This document shows positions 9,308-18,081 of a stretch of DNA of 64,000 bases, piece after piece (the stretch's first letter is position 1; the number at the start of each line of letters is the position of its first letter). Position numbers and translations under genes: made by a program. Under the pieces are notes generated by a model, which ran no database searches, had not been told where the DNA came from, and worked only from the letters and a program-made list of their open reading frames with translations. Location: positions 1-64,000 of the forward strand of contig NZ_CANMSS010000014.1 of NCBI RefSeq assembly GCF_947500695.1, given 5' to 3'. Origin of the DNA: an uncultured Pseudoteredinibacter sp. Its GTDB lineage: Bacteria > Pseudomonadota > Gammaproteobacteria > Pseudomonadales > Cellvibrionaceae.

Positions 9308-10114
9308 GTGGCAAAAATTATCGTAGTGACATCAGGAAAGGGCGGTGTTGGTAAAACCACCACCAGTGCATCCATTGGTACAGGCTTGGCTCAGCGTGGC
9401 CACAAAACCGTTATCATCGATTTCGATGTGGGCCTGCGCAACCTAGATTTGATCATGGGCTGCGAACGTCGTGTAGTGTATGACTTTGTAAACGTTATCA
9501 ATGGTGAGTCTAATTTAAAGCAAACTCTTATCAAAGATAAGCGCGTTGATAATCTTTATATTTTGCCTGCATCACAAACTCGCGACAAAGATGCGTTATC
9601 TCAGGAGGGGGTGGAAAAGGTTCTTGATGAGTTGAGTGAAGACTTCGATTTTATCGTCTGCGATTCTCCTGCGGGTATTGAGCGCGGCGCTCAGATGGCC
9701 TTGTATTTTGCTGATATGGCGATCGTTGTAACCAACCCAGAAGTATCCTCGGTACGTGACTCGGATCGTATTTTGGGTATTTTGCAAAGCAAGTCCCGCA
9801 AAGCCGAAAAGGGCGAGGTTGTTGAAGAGAAACTATTGGTGACTCGTTATAACCCTGAGCGTGTAGAAGAAGGCGAGATGCTTAGCGTCGAAGATGTGAA
9901 GGAAATCTTGGCGATTGAATTACTAGGTGTTATTCCTGAAAGTGAGGCGGTGTTAAAAGCGTCTAACCAAGGTAGCCCAGTTATTCTTGATGATGAGTCT
10001 AATTCGGGTAAGGCTTATAGTGATGCTGTAGGTCGTCTGTTTGGTGAGGAAATCGAACATCGTTTCTTGGAAATAGAGAAGAAGGGCTTCTTCAAGCGTT
10101 TGATGGGGGCTTAA
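9308..10114 (+). CDS. minD: Septum site-determining ATPase MinD
   Basis: A membrane-cycling ParA-type ATPase that recruits MinC and oscillates under MinE control. The deviant Walker A SGKGGVGKTT is at 9-18. Switch motifs are present (DFDVGLRNLD, CDSPAGIE), and the C-terminal amphipathic membrane-targeting helix ends EKKGFFKRLMGA. The 268-residue length is standard. Translation starts at GTG, 8 bases after minC. Confidence 0.98.
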   Translation: MAKIIVVTSGKGGVGKTTTSASIGTGLAQRGHKTVIIDFDVGLRNLDLIMGCERRVVYDFVNVINGESNLKQTLIKDKRVDNLYILPASQTRDKDALSQEGVEKVLDELSEDFDFIVCDSPAGIERGAQMALYFADMAIVVTNPEVSSVRDSDRILGILQSKSRKAEKGEVVEEKLLVTRYNPERVEEGEMLSVEDVKEILAIELLGVIPESEAVLKASNQGSPVILDDESNSGKAYSDAVGRLFGEEIEHRFLEIEKKGFFKRLMGA

Positions 10115-10116
10115 GG

Positions 10117-10368
10117 ATGAGTATTTTTAGTTATTTCAGATCACAAAAGAAGCCGAGCTCGGCCTCTGTGGCGAAGGAGCGTTTGCAGATTATTGTAGCT
10201 CATGAGCGTAATAAGCGTGAGCAGCCGGAATATATCGAGAAGATGCAGCAGGAAATTCTTGCGGTGATTCGAAAGTATGTTGAGATCGATGATGAGCAGG
10301 TCAAGGTGAACCTTGATAATAATGATGAGTGCTCTATTTTGGAGTTGAATGTAACGCTTCCCGAATAA
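10117..10368 (+). CDS. minE: Cell division topological specificity factor MinE
   Basis: The 83-residue MinE stimulates the MinD ATPase and drives pole-to-pole oscillation. The N-terminal membrane-contact segment MSIFSYF and the anti-MinCD region (ERLQIIVAHERNKR) precede the topological-specificity domain. The start codon lies 2 bases after the minD stop, so translation is probably coupled. Confidence 0.97.
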   Translation: MSIFSYFRSQKKPSSASVAKERLQIIVAHERNKREQPEYIEKMQQEILAVIRKYVEIDDEQVKVNLDNNDECSILELNVTLPE

Positions 10369-10390
10369 GCTGCGCTGATCGAGTAGCTCC

Positions 10391-10456
10391 GGGGTCAGAT
10401 TCCCAAAACAAAAAATGGGCCACTAGGCCCATTTTTTGTTTTGGGAATCTGACCCC
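10391..10456. terminator. Long perfect hairpin, bidirectional terminator of the GGGGTCAGA repeat type
   Basis: A 31-bp perfect stem with a 4-base ACTA loop sits between the convergent minE and beta-helix genes. The outer arms begin GGGGTCAGATTCCC and end with the complement. The centre holds an A-run, GGGCC / GGCCC and a T-run, which form a terminator on either strand. The outer GGGGTCAGA matches the palindrome at the start of the window, so a mobile repeat appears to serve as the shared terminator. Confidence 0.85.
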
Positions 10457-10470
10457 TTTTCTTTTGAATT

Positions 10471-11976
10471 CTAGTTAGTACGGCTCAACATGTACTCAGC
10501 AACCGCCAAACGAGTATCTTCATCTAGGTAATTCTGCGGTGGCATTTCTGGATAGTCGTCGCGTTTCTTGGTTGGGTTCGCAATGTAATCCGCAAGGCCC
10601 TGTGGGTTTTCCATATATAAAGCTTGAATTAGCTGAACCGGAGGGCCAACAATTCGGCCTGTATAACTGTGGCAACCGGTACAAATACCCAAATAGGCAA
10701 TCTTGCCTTTGTTTTCTGCAGTAATTTCTCTCGGTGGTACTGGCTCCGATAAACTGTAAGTTACAACGTCATCAGTGTTGTTAAAATCACAATCTTTAAA
10801 ATCGTTGATGCCCACAGTGATGTAGCGATGACGGTTGTTGATGCAGCTGTCGCTGCTTTTCCCAGCTCGAATAATATCAGGATCACCCGTTTTGAGCTCG
10901 GTAAGCATCAGTGCTTTGACTTCATCAATGGTGTCATAACCGTTACGCATCATTAGATTATCCAAAATCGCTACTTTATCTGGATAAGGATCGGAGCCTT
11001 CATCGATTGTGGTGTTAGGCGCGTTATAGTGATCGGTGATCATAATGCCAGCGGTTTTGTGATCGGTAATAATATTATCTTCAATAACTACTTCATCAGC
11101 GGCCATTACCAAGATGCCGGTTCCAGGCGGGATGCCAGCTACAGTGGACCCTGGTGCGCCAAAATTCGGATGGTTATTGCCAACTACAAAGTTGTTTCGA
11201 ATGATGACATCGTAAGTGGTTTTGATGGGCAGGCCAGGAGTAATAAAAGCTAGGATGCCGCCGGTATTATTATGAACATAATTATCTTCCACGATACAGT
11301 GGCGGCTGTTTTCTATTTCAATACCGGCTACTGAATCAAATACCTCGTTATGGGCGACGTGAACATTATCGCTCATACCCACGTAAATGGCGGCGTCTTC
11401 AATACCTGAAATAATATTATGGGAAACGATGCCGTTTTTGCCTAGCTGCGGGAAAATTCCGTATACGCCGGTATCAACAATTACATTGCCGCGAATCTCA
11501 AAATTATTACCGGCCTGGCCCATAATGCCATTGCCTTTGTATTTGGTGATAAGAAAATTTTCGACAGTAATATTGTTGCCAGAATACAAAATGGCATCGT
11601 TTAATTCACCTCGACCATTCAGCTCGGCGCGTTGTCCTTCTTGGATAATACCGACTAAACGAATACTGTCTTTATCGATATAAATGGTCTCTTCATAGCG
11701 GCCGGGCATCACCATGATGGTATCGCCTGGCTTGGCGGCAATCACGGCATCTTGAATTTTTTCACCAGGGCTTACCGTTATAGTATCGCCGCTACCGGGT
11801 AAGACAAAATCTACTTCGGCGTTCAAGTTTTCATCTTGCTCGGCTTGATAACCACCTGCGAAGCTTTTATCCACCTGATTAGCCTGAATAACTGGGGCTT
11901 TGTCTTTGGCCAGAAACTGTCCAAGTCCAAAACCTACGGCTAAGGTGATGGCAGCGAGTAAAAGGCTTTTGTTCAT
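10471..11976 (-). CDS. Parallel beta-helix protein with C-terminal cytochrome c domain
   Basis: A 501-residue exported or membrane-anchored protein. One hydrophobic segment (about residues 4-21) is followed by a NosD/pectate-lyase-like right-handed beta-helix with repeated N-I/V-x-V-E/H-N turns (ITVENFLI, NFEIRGNVI, VHVAHNEVF). A short class I cytochrome c domain ends it, with CTGCH at 432-436 and a likely Met ligand in YPEMPP (Met478). Related beta-helix proteins are known in two-gene pairs of unknown function. Here the partner downstream of the promoter is a MauG-like peroxidase, with a 2-base gap. The haem implies electron exchange with that peroxidase or with the c4 cytochrome. No substrate can be assigned. 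Confidence 0.8.
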   Translation of the reverse strand: MNKSLLLAAITLAVGFGLGQFLAKDKAPVIQANQVDKSFAGGYQAEQDENLNAEVDFVLPGSGDTITVSPGEKIQDAVIAAKPGDTIMVMPGRYEETIYIDKDSIRLVGIIQEGQRAELNGRGELNDAILYSGNNITVENFLITKYKGNGIMGQAGNNFEIRGNVIVDTGVYGIFPQLGKNGIVSHNIISGIEDAAIYVGMSDNVHVAHNEVFDSVAGIEIENSRHCIVEDNYVHNNTGGILAFITPGLPIKTTYDVIIRNNFVVGNNHPNFGAPGSTVAGIPPGTGILVMAADEVVIEDNIITDHKTAGIMITDHYNAPNTTIDEGSDPYPDKVAILDNLMMRNGYDTIDEVKALMLTELKTGDPDIIRAGKSSDSCINNRHRYITVGINDFKDCDFNNTDDVVTYSLSEPVPPREITAENKGKIAYLGICTGCHSYTGRIVGPPVQLIQALYMENPQGLADYIANPTKKRDDYPEMPPQNYLDEDTRLAVAEYMLSRTN

Positions 11977-11978
11977 TG

Positions 11979-13142
11979 TTATCTTCTCATTGCTGTCTGT
12001 GGGGTGCTGTCTTTGCTTTCCTTGCTTGCGGCTGGTATATCAGCAAGCACTGGCAGGCCAGAGGGCAGCTGTTTAGGTGTTTCGGGTTTAAAGGTTTCAT
12101 CGCTCAACGTTTTCATAAAGCTGACGATTAAATCTAATTCTTCTTCTTTCAGATTGGGCTCCCAAATATGCCAATGGATTTGCATCTCTACGCCATTAGG
12201 AACCGCATGGCCGCGGCCCTTGTTATAAAACTCTGTGGCTTCACGTAAGCTTGGGAACACACCGGAGTGCATATAGGGCGCGGTAAATTCGATGTTTCTT
12301 AAAGTGGGCACTTTAAAGCCACCTTTTAGTACGCTGCTGTTAAAGGTTTTCTCAGCGCCAATATCTAACACCATACCCTCTGGCTCGGGGGTGCCAATAA
12401 CGGCGATTTGGTTGTTGGTAAACAATGGCGGTGTATGGCATTCGCTGCAGCGCGCGACAAAAGAGCGAAATACATTCATGCCGGCTATCTCTTCGGCATT
12501 TAGTGCTTTGTGGTCACCGTGAGCATAGCGATCGTAGCGACTATTTAAAGAAATTAAGGAAGCTTGAAATGCTGCCAGTACCATTAGCAGTTGTGGCTCT
12601 TCGATCACAGTGCTGCCAGGAAAAGCCTCACTAAAAAGTCTTTGGTACTCTTTGTTTCGATTTAGACGTTCGAGCAACTCTACTGGCTTATTGTTCATTT
12701 CCTCAGGGGCATACAGTGGTCCTTTAGCTTGCTCTTCTAAAGTCTTGGCTCGGCCATCCCAAAAGAAGCGATCTAAAAAGGCACTGTTCCATAGGCTGGG
12801 TGCCGATCGCGGAAGCAGCTTTCCGTCGAAGCCTACCGATCGACCATGGCCATCACTAAAGCCTTTGTCGGGTTGATGGCAGCTGGCACATGACTGCACC
12901 TGGTTTGCAGATAAGATAGGATCAAAAAATAAATAGCGGCCTAGATCAATTTGCTGCGGGCTGTAGCCATCCACATGTTTTGGCAAACTGGTTTGGGTGC
13001 CGCCGACTCCGCGATTCTGTAGGGAGTCGTAAAACTGATATACCGTTCTAAGCTCACAGCGATTGCCCTCTACCTTTTCAAATCCGGCAGGGCAATGGCT
13101 ACTAAGGCTAATTCCGGCGGCTAATATAAGGCTGCTAATCAT
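11979..13142 (-). CDS. Di-haem cytochrome c peroxidase / MauG family protein
   Basis: A periplasmic di-haem enzyme of 387 residues with an N-terminal signal-like segment. It has two haem-binding sites, CASCH (Cys85-His89) and CSECH (Cys232-His236), and the family landmarks YLFFDPILSAN, FFWDGRAKTLEEQA and TLRNIEFTAPYMHSG. Members reduce hydrogen peroxide or, like MauG, oxidise a protein or small-molecule substrate. An extra Cys pair near the N terminus (CPAGFEKVEGNRC) may form a disulfide. It is co-transcribed with the beta-helix cytochrome and the c4-type cytochrome, which suggests a three-protein periplasmic electron path. Confidence 0.88.
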   Translation of the reverse strand: MISSLILAAGISLSSHCPAGFEKVEGNRCELRTVYQFYDSLQNRGVGGTQTSLPKHVDGYSPQQIDLGRYLFFDPILSANQVQSCASCHQPDKGFSDGHGRSVGFDGKLLPRSAPSLWNSAFLDRFFWDGRAKTLEEQAKGPLYAPEEMNNKPVELLERLNRNKEYQRLFSEAFPGSTVIEEPQLLMVLAAFQASLISLNSRYDRYAHGDHKALNAEEIAGMNVFRSFVARCSECHTPPLFTNNQIAVIGTPEPEGMVLDIGAEKTFNSSVLKGGFKVPTLRNIEFTAPYMHSGVFPSLREATEFYNKGRGHAVPNGVEMQIHWHIWEPNLKEEELDLIVSFMKTLSDETFKPETPKQLPSGLPVLADIPAASKESKDSTPQTAMRR

Positions 13143-13197
13143 TCTCTATTCTGGCCTTTGTTTTTTCTCAAAGCTATCTTTAAGCTCTTCTTTTAAC

Positions 13198-13848
13198 TTA
13201 GAGCTTTGCGATAAATTGGCTTATCAATTTGATGTCTTGTGGCCCCTTTAAGGTATTTGCCATCATTTGCATTTGTTTTGCGTAGCGGCTATTTGCACTG
13301 CGCTTACCGCTTCTAAAGTGTTCTAGCTGCCTTGTTAGGTAAGCTTCATCCATACCGGCCAGTCGAGGAGAGTTTAGGGCTTTGTTGCCCTCGGCTTTGA
13401 CGCCGTGGCATCCACCGCAACTGGCTTGATATAAACGATAAGCAGCATCACCACTGCGTGCGGGTACTTGAATCTCTTTGCTGGGTAGGGCACTGATGTA
13501 GTTGGCCAATAACTTCCGTTGTTGTTCATCTTGCAAGCTGGCTGACATGGCGGCCATTTGTTGAGCGTAATGATCTTCTTGGCCGCGTTTGCCAGCGGCA
13601 AACTCCGCCATGGCTCGCTCTAAATACGAGGGCAGCTGTCCGGCCAGTGTTGGAGCACCAAGTGCGGCTTGCCCTTCAGCTTGCTGACCATGACAGCTAG
13701 CGCAACTTTGAAAAAGTTGTTTGGCCTGTTGTTTTGCAGTTGCTTCGGCCGATGCGGCGCCGCTAAAAGGCATGAGCAGTACAGCGCTAAGCAAGGCAAT
13801 GGGCTTAAAGCTTAGGCGTAGGCTAGCTTTAAAGGGGCGCTTTATCAT
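13198..13848 (-). CDS. Di-haem cytochrome c4-like protein
   Basis: A 216-residue secreted protein with a signal peptide ending near GAASAEA and two homologous cytochrome c domains. The haem sites are CASCH (Cys49-His53) and CGGCH (Cys144-His148). Each domain has a later Met-containing segment (QQMAAMSASL and KQMQMMANTL) expected to supply the sixth ligand. Cytochromes c4 shuttle electrons between periplasmic enzymes and terminal oxidases. It is the first gene of the leftward cassette, so it is the likely electron acceptor or donor for the peroxidase and the beta-helix protein. Confidence 0.88.
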   Translation of the reverse strand: MIKRPFKASLRLSFKPIALLSAVLLMPFSGAASAEATAKQQAKQLFQSCASCHGQQAEGQAALGAPTLAGQLPSYLERAMAEFAAGKRGQEDHYAQQMAAMSASLQDEQQRKLLANYISALPSKEIQVPARSGDAAYRLYQASCGGCHGVKAEGNKALNSPRLAGMDEAYLTRQLEHFRSGKRSANSRYAKQMQMMANTLKGPQDIKLISQFIAKL

Positions 13849-13941
13849 GACAAATCACTCGCTGATATTATTGTCAGCGTAGATTGCCGTCATTAAAGGC
13901 TGAAATCTCAGTGATTTTAAAATTCGGCAGCGAAAGATCGC

Positions 13942-15012
13942 CTAGTTGAGCTGGCTTTTGCGATAAGCGGTGGGTGTCATGCCTTGGCTATCCTTAAAGG
14001 CTTTATTAAATGAGCTCAATGAACGAAATCCCGCATCAAGTGCGATATTCAAGACAGCGGTGTCTTGCTCGGTTTTTGAGGCGAGCCTTTCGCATGCTTC
14101 TTGCACGCGGTAGCGATTCAGAAAGTCATTAAAATTGCGATGGCCTAGGCCTGCATTGATGATGCGCCGTAAGCGATACTCTTGAATCTCAATCTTCTCT
14201 GCTAGTTGGCCGATGGTAAGCCCCATCTCGCGATAAATCTTGTCACCTTCCATCAGTTGGCTAATGGCATCAAGAACTTCTTCTGGAATCTCTTCTTGTT
14301 CTTGAGGGCGCTCAACTTTTGAAGCATTGGGTTCTGTTTCTATCTCGGTATTGGCTTGAGACACAGGAGGCGCTTGCTGATAAAAAACGTCCTGCTTAAA
14401 TTCCAGCAATACACAGTTACACAGAAATAACATGACCCCAGCGGGCGCGTATTGCCAAATGGCCAGCCATTCGACGCTTGGAAACAATAGTTGCTGCGCG
14501 GCGATTAGGGCGAAGATGTAAAAGCCAATAAAGGCCGAAAACCAAATGCGCAGATTTCGGCGTTGCTCTAAAAGATCATCTTGCCAGTGGGCCAAAATGA
14601 CTTTGAGCGCCCAGCCGAGGAGCACAAATTCAATAAACTGAGGTAGCTGAAACCACAGCAGTTGGCCTATTTGAGATTCACCTAGATCAGCGAAAGTTGC
14701 TGCCGTGGGGAAGACAACGGTAATGATAAAGGGGATTAACTGCCATGGTCGCAGCCGGAAATGATCGTCAAATAAGCTATAGCTAAATAACCAAAATAAT
14801 CCGGGTACCATGGTTTGCGCAGGGTACAAAATGGCCCTAGCCCAATCGGCGCTAACCCAAGGGATAATCAAATAGGCGGCATCGGCTAGCAATAAGGCAA
14901 TAAACAGTTTTTCGCTTAAGGCATGCCCTGTTGGGCGACGCAACAGCAGTACTGTGCATAACAGCAGCTGGGACAGGGAAAAGCTGATAAAAATATCAAT
15001 CAGATTGCTCAC
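13942..15012 (-). CDS. AraC-family transcriptional regulator with membrane N-terminus
   Basis: A 356-residue regulator. The first roughly 200 residues contain about six or seven hydrophobic segments (LSQLLLCTVLLL, LFIALLLADAAYLII, FYIFALIAAQQLLF). A Glu-rich linker leads to a C-terminal AraC/XylS DNA-binding domain with both helix-turn-helix units (IGQLAEKIEIQEYRLRRIIN and LNIALDAGFRSLSSFNKAFK). This architecture fits a membrane-bound sensor-activator. It starts at GTG and is divergent from the TonB receptor, so it probably controls the receptor and the cytochrome cassette. The signal is unknown. Confidence 0.85.
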   Translation of the reverse strand: MSNLIDIFISFSLSQLLLCTVLLLRRPTGHALSEKLFIALLLADAAYLIIPWVSADWARAILYPAQTMVPGLFWLFSYSLFDDHFRLRPWQLIPFIITVVFPTAATFADLGESQIGQLLWFQLPQFIEFVLLGWALKVILAHWQDDLLEQRRNLRIWFSAFIGFYIFALIAAQQLLFPSVEWLAIWQYAPAGVMLFLCNCVLLEFKQDVFYQQAPPVSQANTEIETEPNASKVERPQEQEEIPEEVLDAISQLMEGDKIYREMGLTIGQLAEKIEIQEYRLRRIINAGLGHRNFNDFLNRYRVQEACERLASKTEQDTAVLNIALDAGFRSLSSFNKAFKDSQGMTPTAYRKSQLN

Positions 15013-15339
15013 GGATTACTTTACTTCCTTTACCCCATAAAGGCATCACTCAGGGCGTGCTGGGGCTTTATTATTTTATCTTTGCTTGAGTCTAACGCTT
15101 GCTGACTTCGGCTGCCAGAGTTCTTCATTATTCTGATATTCCCTGATTTGGGCTTCTGGATTTCGAAAACACTCACTCAAACGCTGTTTGGCCCGCATTG
15201 TGGGGGCTTGGACTGCAAAAAAATCAATGACGATTTTTAAAAACACTAAGCATCTATTGCCAGATTCTGGCAGATTTCACGCTCATAGCTATAACAGCAA
15301 ATGAAATAACAATAATAAATAACAACGACGGAGAGCGTT
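15013..15339. promoter_or_regulatory. Divergent intergenic region with 13-bp palindrome
   Basis: The 327 bases between the AraC-type regulator and the TonB receptor must hold both promoters. A perfect dyad GCCAGATTCTGGC lies at 15259-15271, about 70 bases before the receptor start, and is an operator candidate. A second dyad (AAAAATC / GATTTTT, about 15219-15238) is AT-rich and less specific. The receptor has a good ribosome-binding site (GGAG). I cannot place -10/-35 elements with confidence. Confidence 0.45.
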
Positions 15340-17886
15340 ATGTCGCGATACCCAGCCTACAGGCCGGCCATTCTCAGTTTGGCCATCAGTCAAATTCTTA
15401 TCGGCAATGCCAATGCCCAAAGCAATGAACCCAAGTTCGCCCTAGAAGAAGTTGTGGTAACCGCTCAAAAGCGTGAGCAGAATGTTATGGATGTGCCTAT
15501 TGCCATTGATAACTATTCTTCGAAGGATATCGAAAATACCGGTGCGCTCTTACTTGAAGATATCGCCGATTATATTCCGGGGTTTGAGGCCGGTGGTGCG
15601 CTAACTCAAAGTACCTTAACCATTCGCGGTGTCGCCAGCTCCAATATCAGCTCTGGTGGAGACGCCTCGGTGGCCACTTTTTATGATGGCGTCTACCTGC
15701 CGCGTTCAGCTACCACCATTGCCTTCTCGGATATGGCCCGCATCGAAGTACTTAAAGGTCCCCAGGGCACTCTGGCTGGCCGCAATGCCGCTGCAGGTGC
15801 GGTCAATATTGTTCCTAATCGCCCGCAGCTAGGTGAGCAAGAAGGCTTTGTAAAATTAAAAACGGGTAATTACGATTTTCAGCGCTGGGAGGCAATGATT
15901 AATCAGCCTTTATCTGAAAATGTCGCTGTTCGTGCCAATCTAATGCTTAACCAACGTGATGGCTATATCGACAATGTGGTGCCAGGCGGCGCTGATATCG
16001 ATGCCAAGGATATGCTTACCGGCCGATTGGCCCTGCTTTGGGAGCTTAGTCCGGATACCCGCTTGCAGCTTAGTGCGGATTTCGATGACTCCGATAACGG
16101 CCCGGCTCCATCGGTAGGTTATAGCGCCTTCTCGCATAATCGACAGCCCACTAGTGGGGTAGTGGCCAACGATGTGATCAATGGCCAAGAAACACGCGAT
16201 ATGTACTCTCTAGGCTACCGCTTAGAGCACGATATCAATGAAGAGTGGTCGCTAGCATGGTGGGCGAATTATCGCGATCTAGACACCACCAACCGTCAGG
16301 ATGAAGATGGTGGTAGCCACATCGATCGATATTTAGATACCGATAATATTGAAACCAGCGAGTTGTTCTATACCGAGTTGCAATTGAACTTTTCCAATGA
16401 GCGATTCAAATACGTAGGTGGTTTCACCTATTCGAGTGAAGACAAAAGCCAGACCACACAAATTAATACCACCGCAGATACAGCCGCAAACTTGGCTACC
16501 CAGGTATCCAATGGTTTGCTAGCGGCTGTAGGTGCAGGCTTCAGTATCGACAGTATATGGGATCCAACTGGTTGGGCCATGCTAACAGGGGCGCTTGATC
16601 AATTGGCCGGAGGTGCTCTAGGGACGCCTTTGGATCAATCATCGGCCTCTTATAATGGTGTGTTGGGCTTTCTATATGCCAGCCCCTTTGCGCCTCAAAT
16701 TCAGCCATTTAGCCCGGTACTAGCCGCCGGTTTTATCGCTCCAAGCTACAGTGGCCAGCTGTTCACCGAAGAAGTACGAAACACCGGTGAATTCGTTAAC
16801 TGGGGTGTTTATAGTGATATCGATATTAGCGTAACAGATGACTTTAATCTGATCTTCGGCTTGCGCTACAGTAAAGATGAAAAAGATTTTACTTGGTTCA
16901 ATGCGACAGCGCCTTTAGCTACTCAGCTCAATCAAGAGCGTGCGGCGCTGGCAGCTGCTGGTTTGCAAGTTGCGGCTTTAATTCCACAAGCTACCAATTT
17001 GCTTAGCCCTTTGAGTCAACAAGGGGTTGGCCTAGTGACGGATCGCTTAGTGAGCGCTAAAGATAGCTGGAGCAAGACAACCGGTCGGGCCATTGCCCAG
17101 TATCGCCTCAATGATAAGGCGATGGTGTTTGCGTCTTACTCAACGGGCTATACCTCTGGTGGCTTTGACAGTTTCGTCGTTAATACCGCGCAGCAACCAT
17201 TGGCCCCAGAAGAGGTGAGTAACATTGAGCTAGGTGTTAAGGCAGATTGGCTCAATGATCGATTGCGTACGCGCTTAAACTTCTTCGATATGAGCTTCGA
17301 TAACCGCCAGCGCTCTGTATTTTCAGCTGATCCTAATATTCCAGGTTTTTCAGCGCCAATTATTATTGCAGGAGATGAGGATATCGAAGGTTGGGAGCTA
17401 GTGATGCAGTGGCTGCCAACGGACAATATTCAACTTGGATTGGTAACCACCTCCCGTGAAACCAGCAGTCGCTATAGTGAATATATTGACGCCAATGGCA
17501 ATCAACGCGGCGGTGATCAAGAAACGGCGGATACCTTAGATGAATACACCTTTACCTTTGATTGGGCCTTCGATGCCGCCCAGGGGCAGGTGAATTTACA
17601 TGTGGATTATGTCTTTAAAGAGCAGCAGTTCGATGAGGATGATGCGGGCTATTTGCCGGAGTATGAGCAAATCGAAAACTTTGGTGATGACCGTAAATTC
17701 CTGAATGCTCGAATCGCTTGGCGCAGCCAAGATGAGCGTTATGGCATAGCTTTGTGGGGGCAAAACCTATTAGACAACCGCTATACCAGTATCCCCGGTG
17801 GATTAGCGGCCTCGGACTTGGCTTCTCCCACAGTCTCCCTAACAGAACCTAGAACTTACGGTATTGATTTGGAGTATCGCTTCTAG
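15340..17886 (+). CDS. TonB-dependent receptor
   Basis: An 848-residue outer-membrane receptor. A signal peptide ends near GNANAQS. A TonB box-like LEEVVVTAQKREQN is followed by the plug domain (IRGVASSNISSG, RIEVLKGPQGTLAGRNAAAGAVNIV) and a 22-strand-type barrel ending in aromatic FxYRF-like LEYRF. The plug style (AQKREQNVMDVP) is that of the large family that imports organic compounds in sphingomonads and marine gammaproteobacteria rather than typical siderophore receptors. It sits beside a membrane AraC regulator and a cytochrome/peroxidase cassette, so its ligand may be the substrate of that cassette. This is inference. Confidence 0.92.
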   Translation: MSRYPAYRPAILSLAISQILIGNANAQSNEPKFALEEVVVTAQKREQNVMDVPIAIDNYSSKDIENTGALLLEDIADYIPGFEAGGALTQSTLTIRGVASSNISSGGDASVATFYDGVYLPRSATTIAFSDMARIEVLKGPQGTLAGRNAAAGAVNIVPNRPQLGEQEGFVKLKTGNYDFQRWEAMINQPLSENVAVRANLMLNQRDGYIDNVVPGGADIDAKDMLTGRLALLWELSPDTRLQLSADFDDSDNGPAPSVGYSAFSHNRQPTSGVVANDVINGQETRDMYSLGYRLEHDINEEWSLAWWANYRDLDTTNRQDEDGGSHIDRYLDTDNIETSELFYTELQLNFSNERFKYVGGFTYSSEDKSQTTQINTTADTAANLATQVSNGLLAAVGAGFSIDSIWDPTGWAMLTGALDQLAGGALGTPLDQSSASYNGVLGFLYASPFAPQIQPFSPVLAAGFIAPSYSGQLFTEEVRNTGEFVNWGVYSDIDISVTDDFNLIFGLRYSKDEKDFTWFNATAPLATQLNQERAALAAAGLQVAALIPQATNLLSPLSQQGVGLVTDRLVSAKDSWSKTTGRAIAQYRLNDKAMVFASYSTGYTSGGFDSFVVNTAQQPLAPEEVSNIELGVKADWLNDRLRTRLNFFDMSFDNRQRSVFSADPNIPGFSAPIIIAGDEDIEGWELVMQWLPTDNIQLGLVTTSRETSSRYSEYIDANGNQRGGDQETADTLDEYTFTFDWAFDAAQGQVNLHVDYVFKEQQFDEDDAGYLPEYEQIENFGDDRKFLNARIAWRSQDERYGIALWGQNLLDNRYTSIPGGLAASDLASPTVSLTEPRTYGIDLEYRF

Positions 17887-17960
17887 CCTGACCAGGTATA
17901 TGGGGCCTGTAGAAAGGGCCTCCTTAGCTCCCGATTTCATCCTCTATCTCCTTGAGCAAA

Positions 17961-17981
17961 GGGGCAATTGCCCCTCTTTTT
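17961..17981 (+). terminator. Rho-independent terminator after TonB receptor
   Basis: The palindrome GGGGCAATTGCCCC is followed by TCTTTTT, about 75 bases after the receptor stop codon. Confidence 0.8.
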
Positions 17982-18081
17982 CGGGTTTTCTTCTGTCTAC
18001 TCGTTAATTATAGTGGTACCCGGGGTTTGAGCCCGGCTTATACCCCAGACACTCTCCTAAAATCATAAGAAAGGTTTTCTC

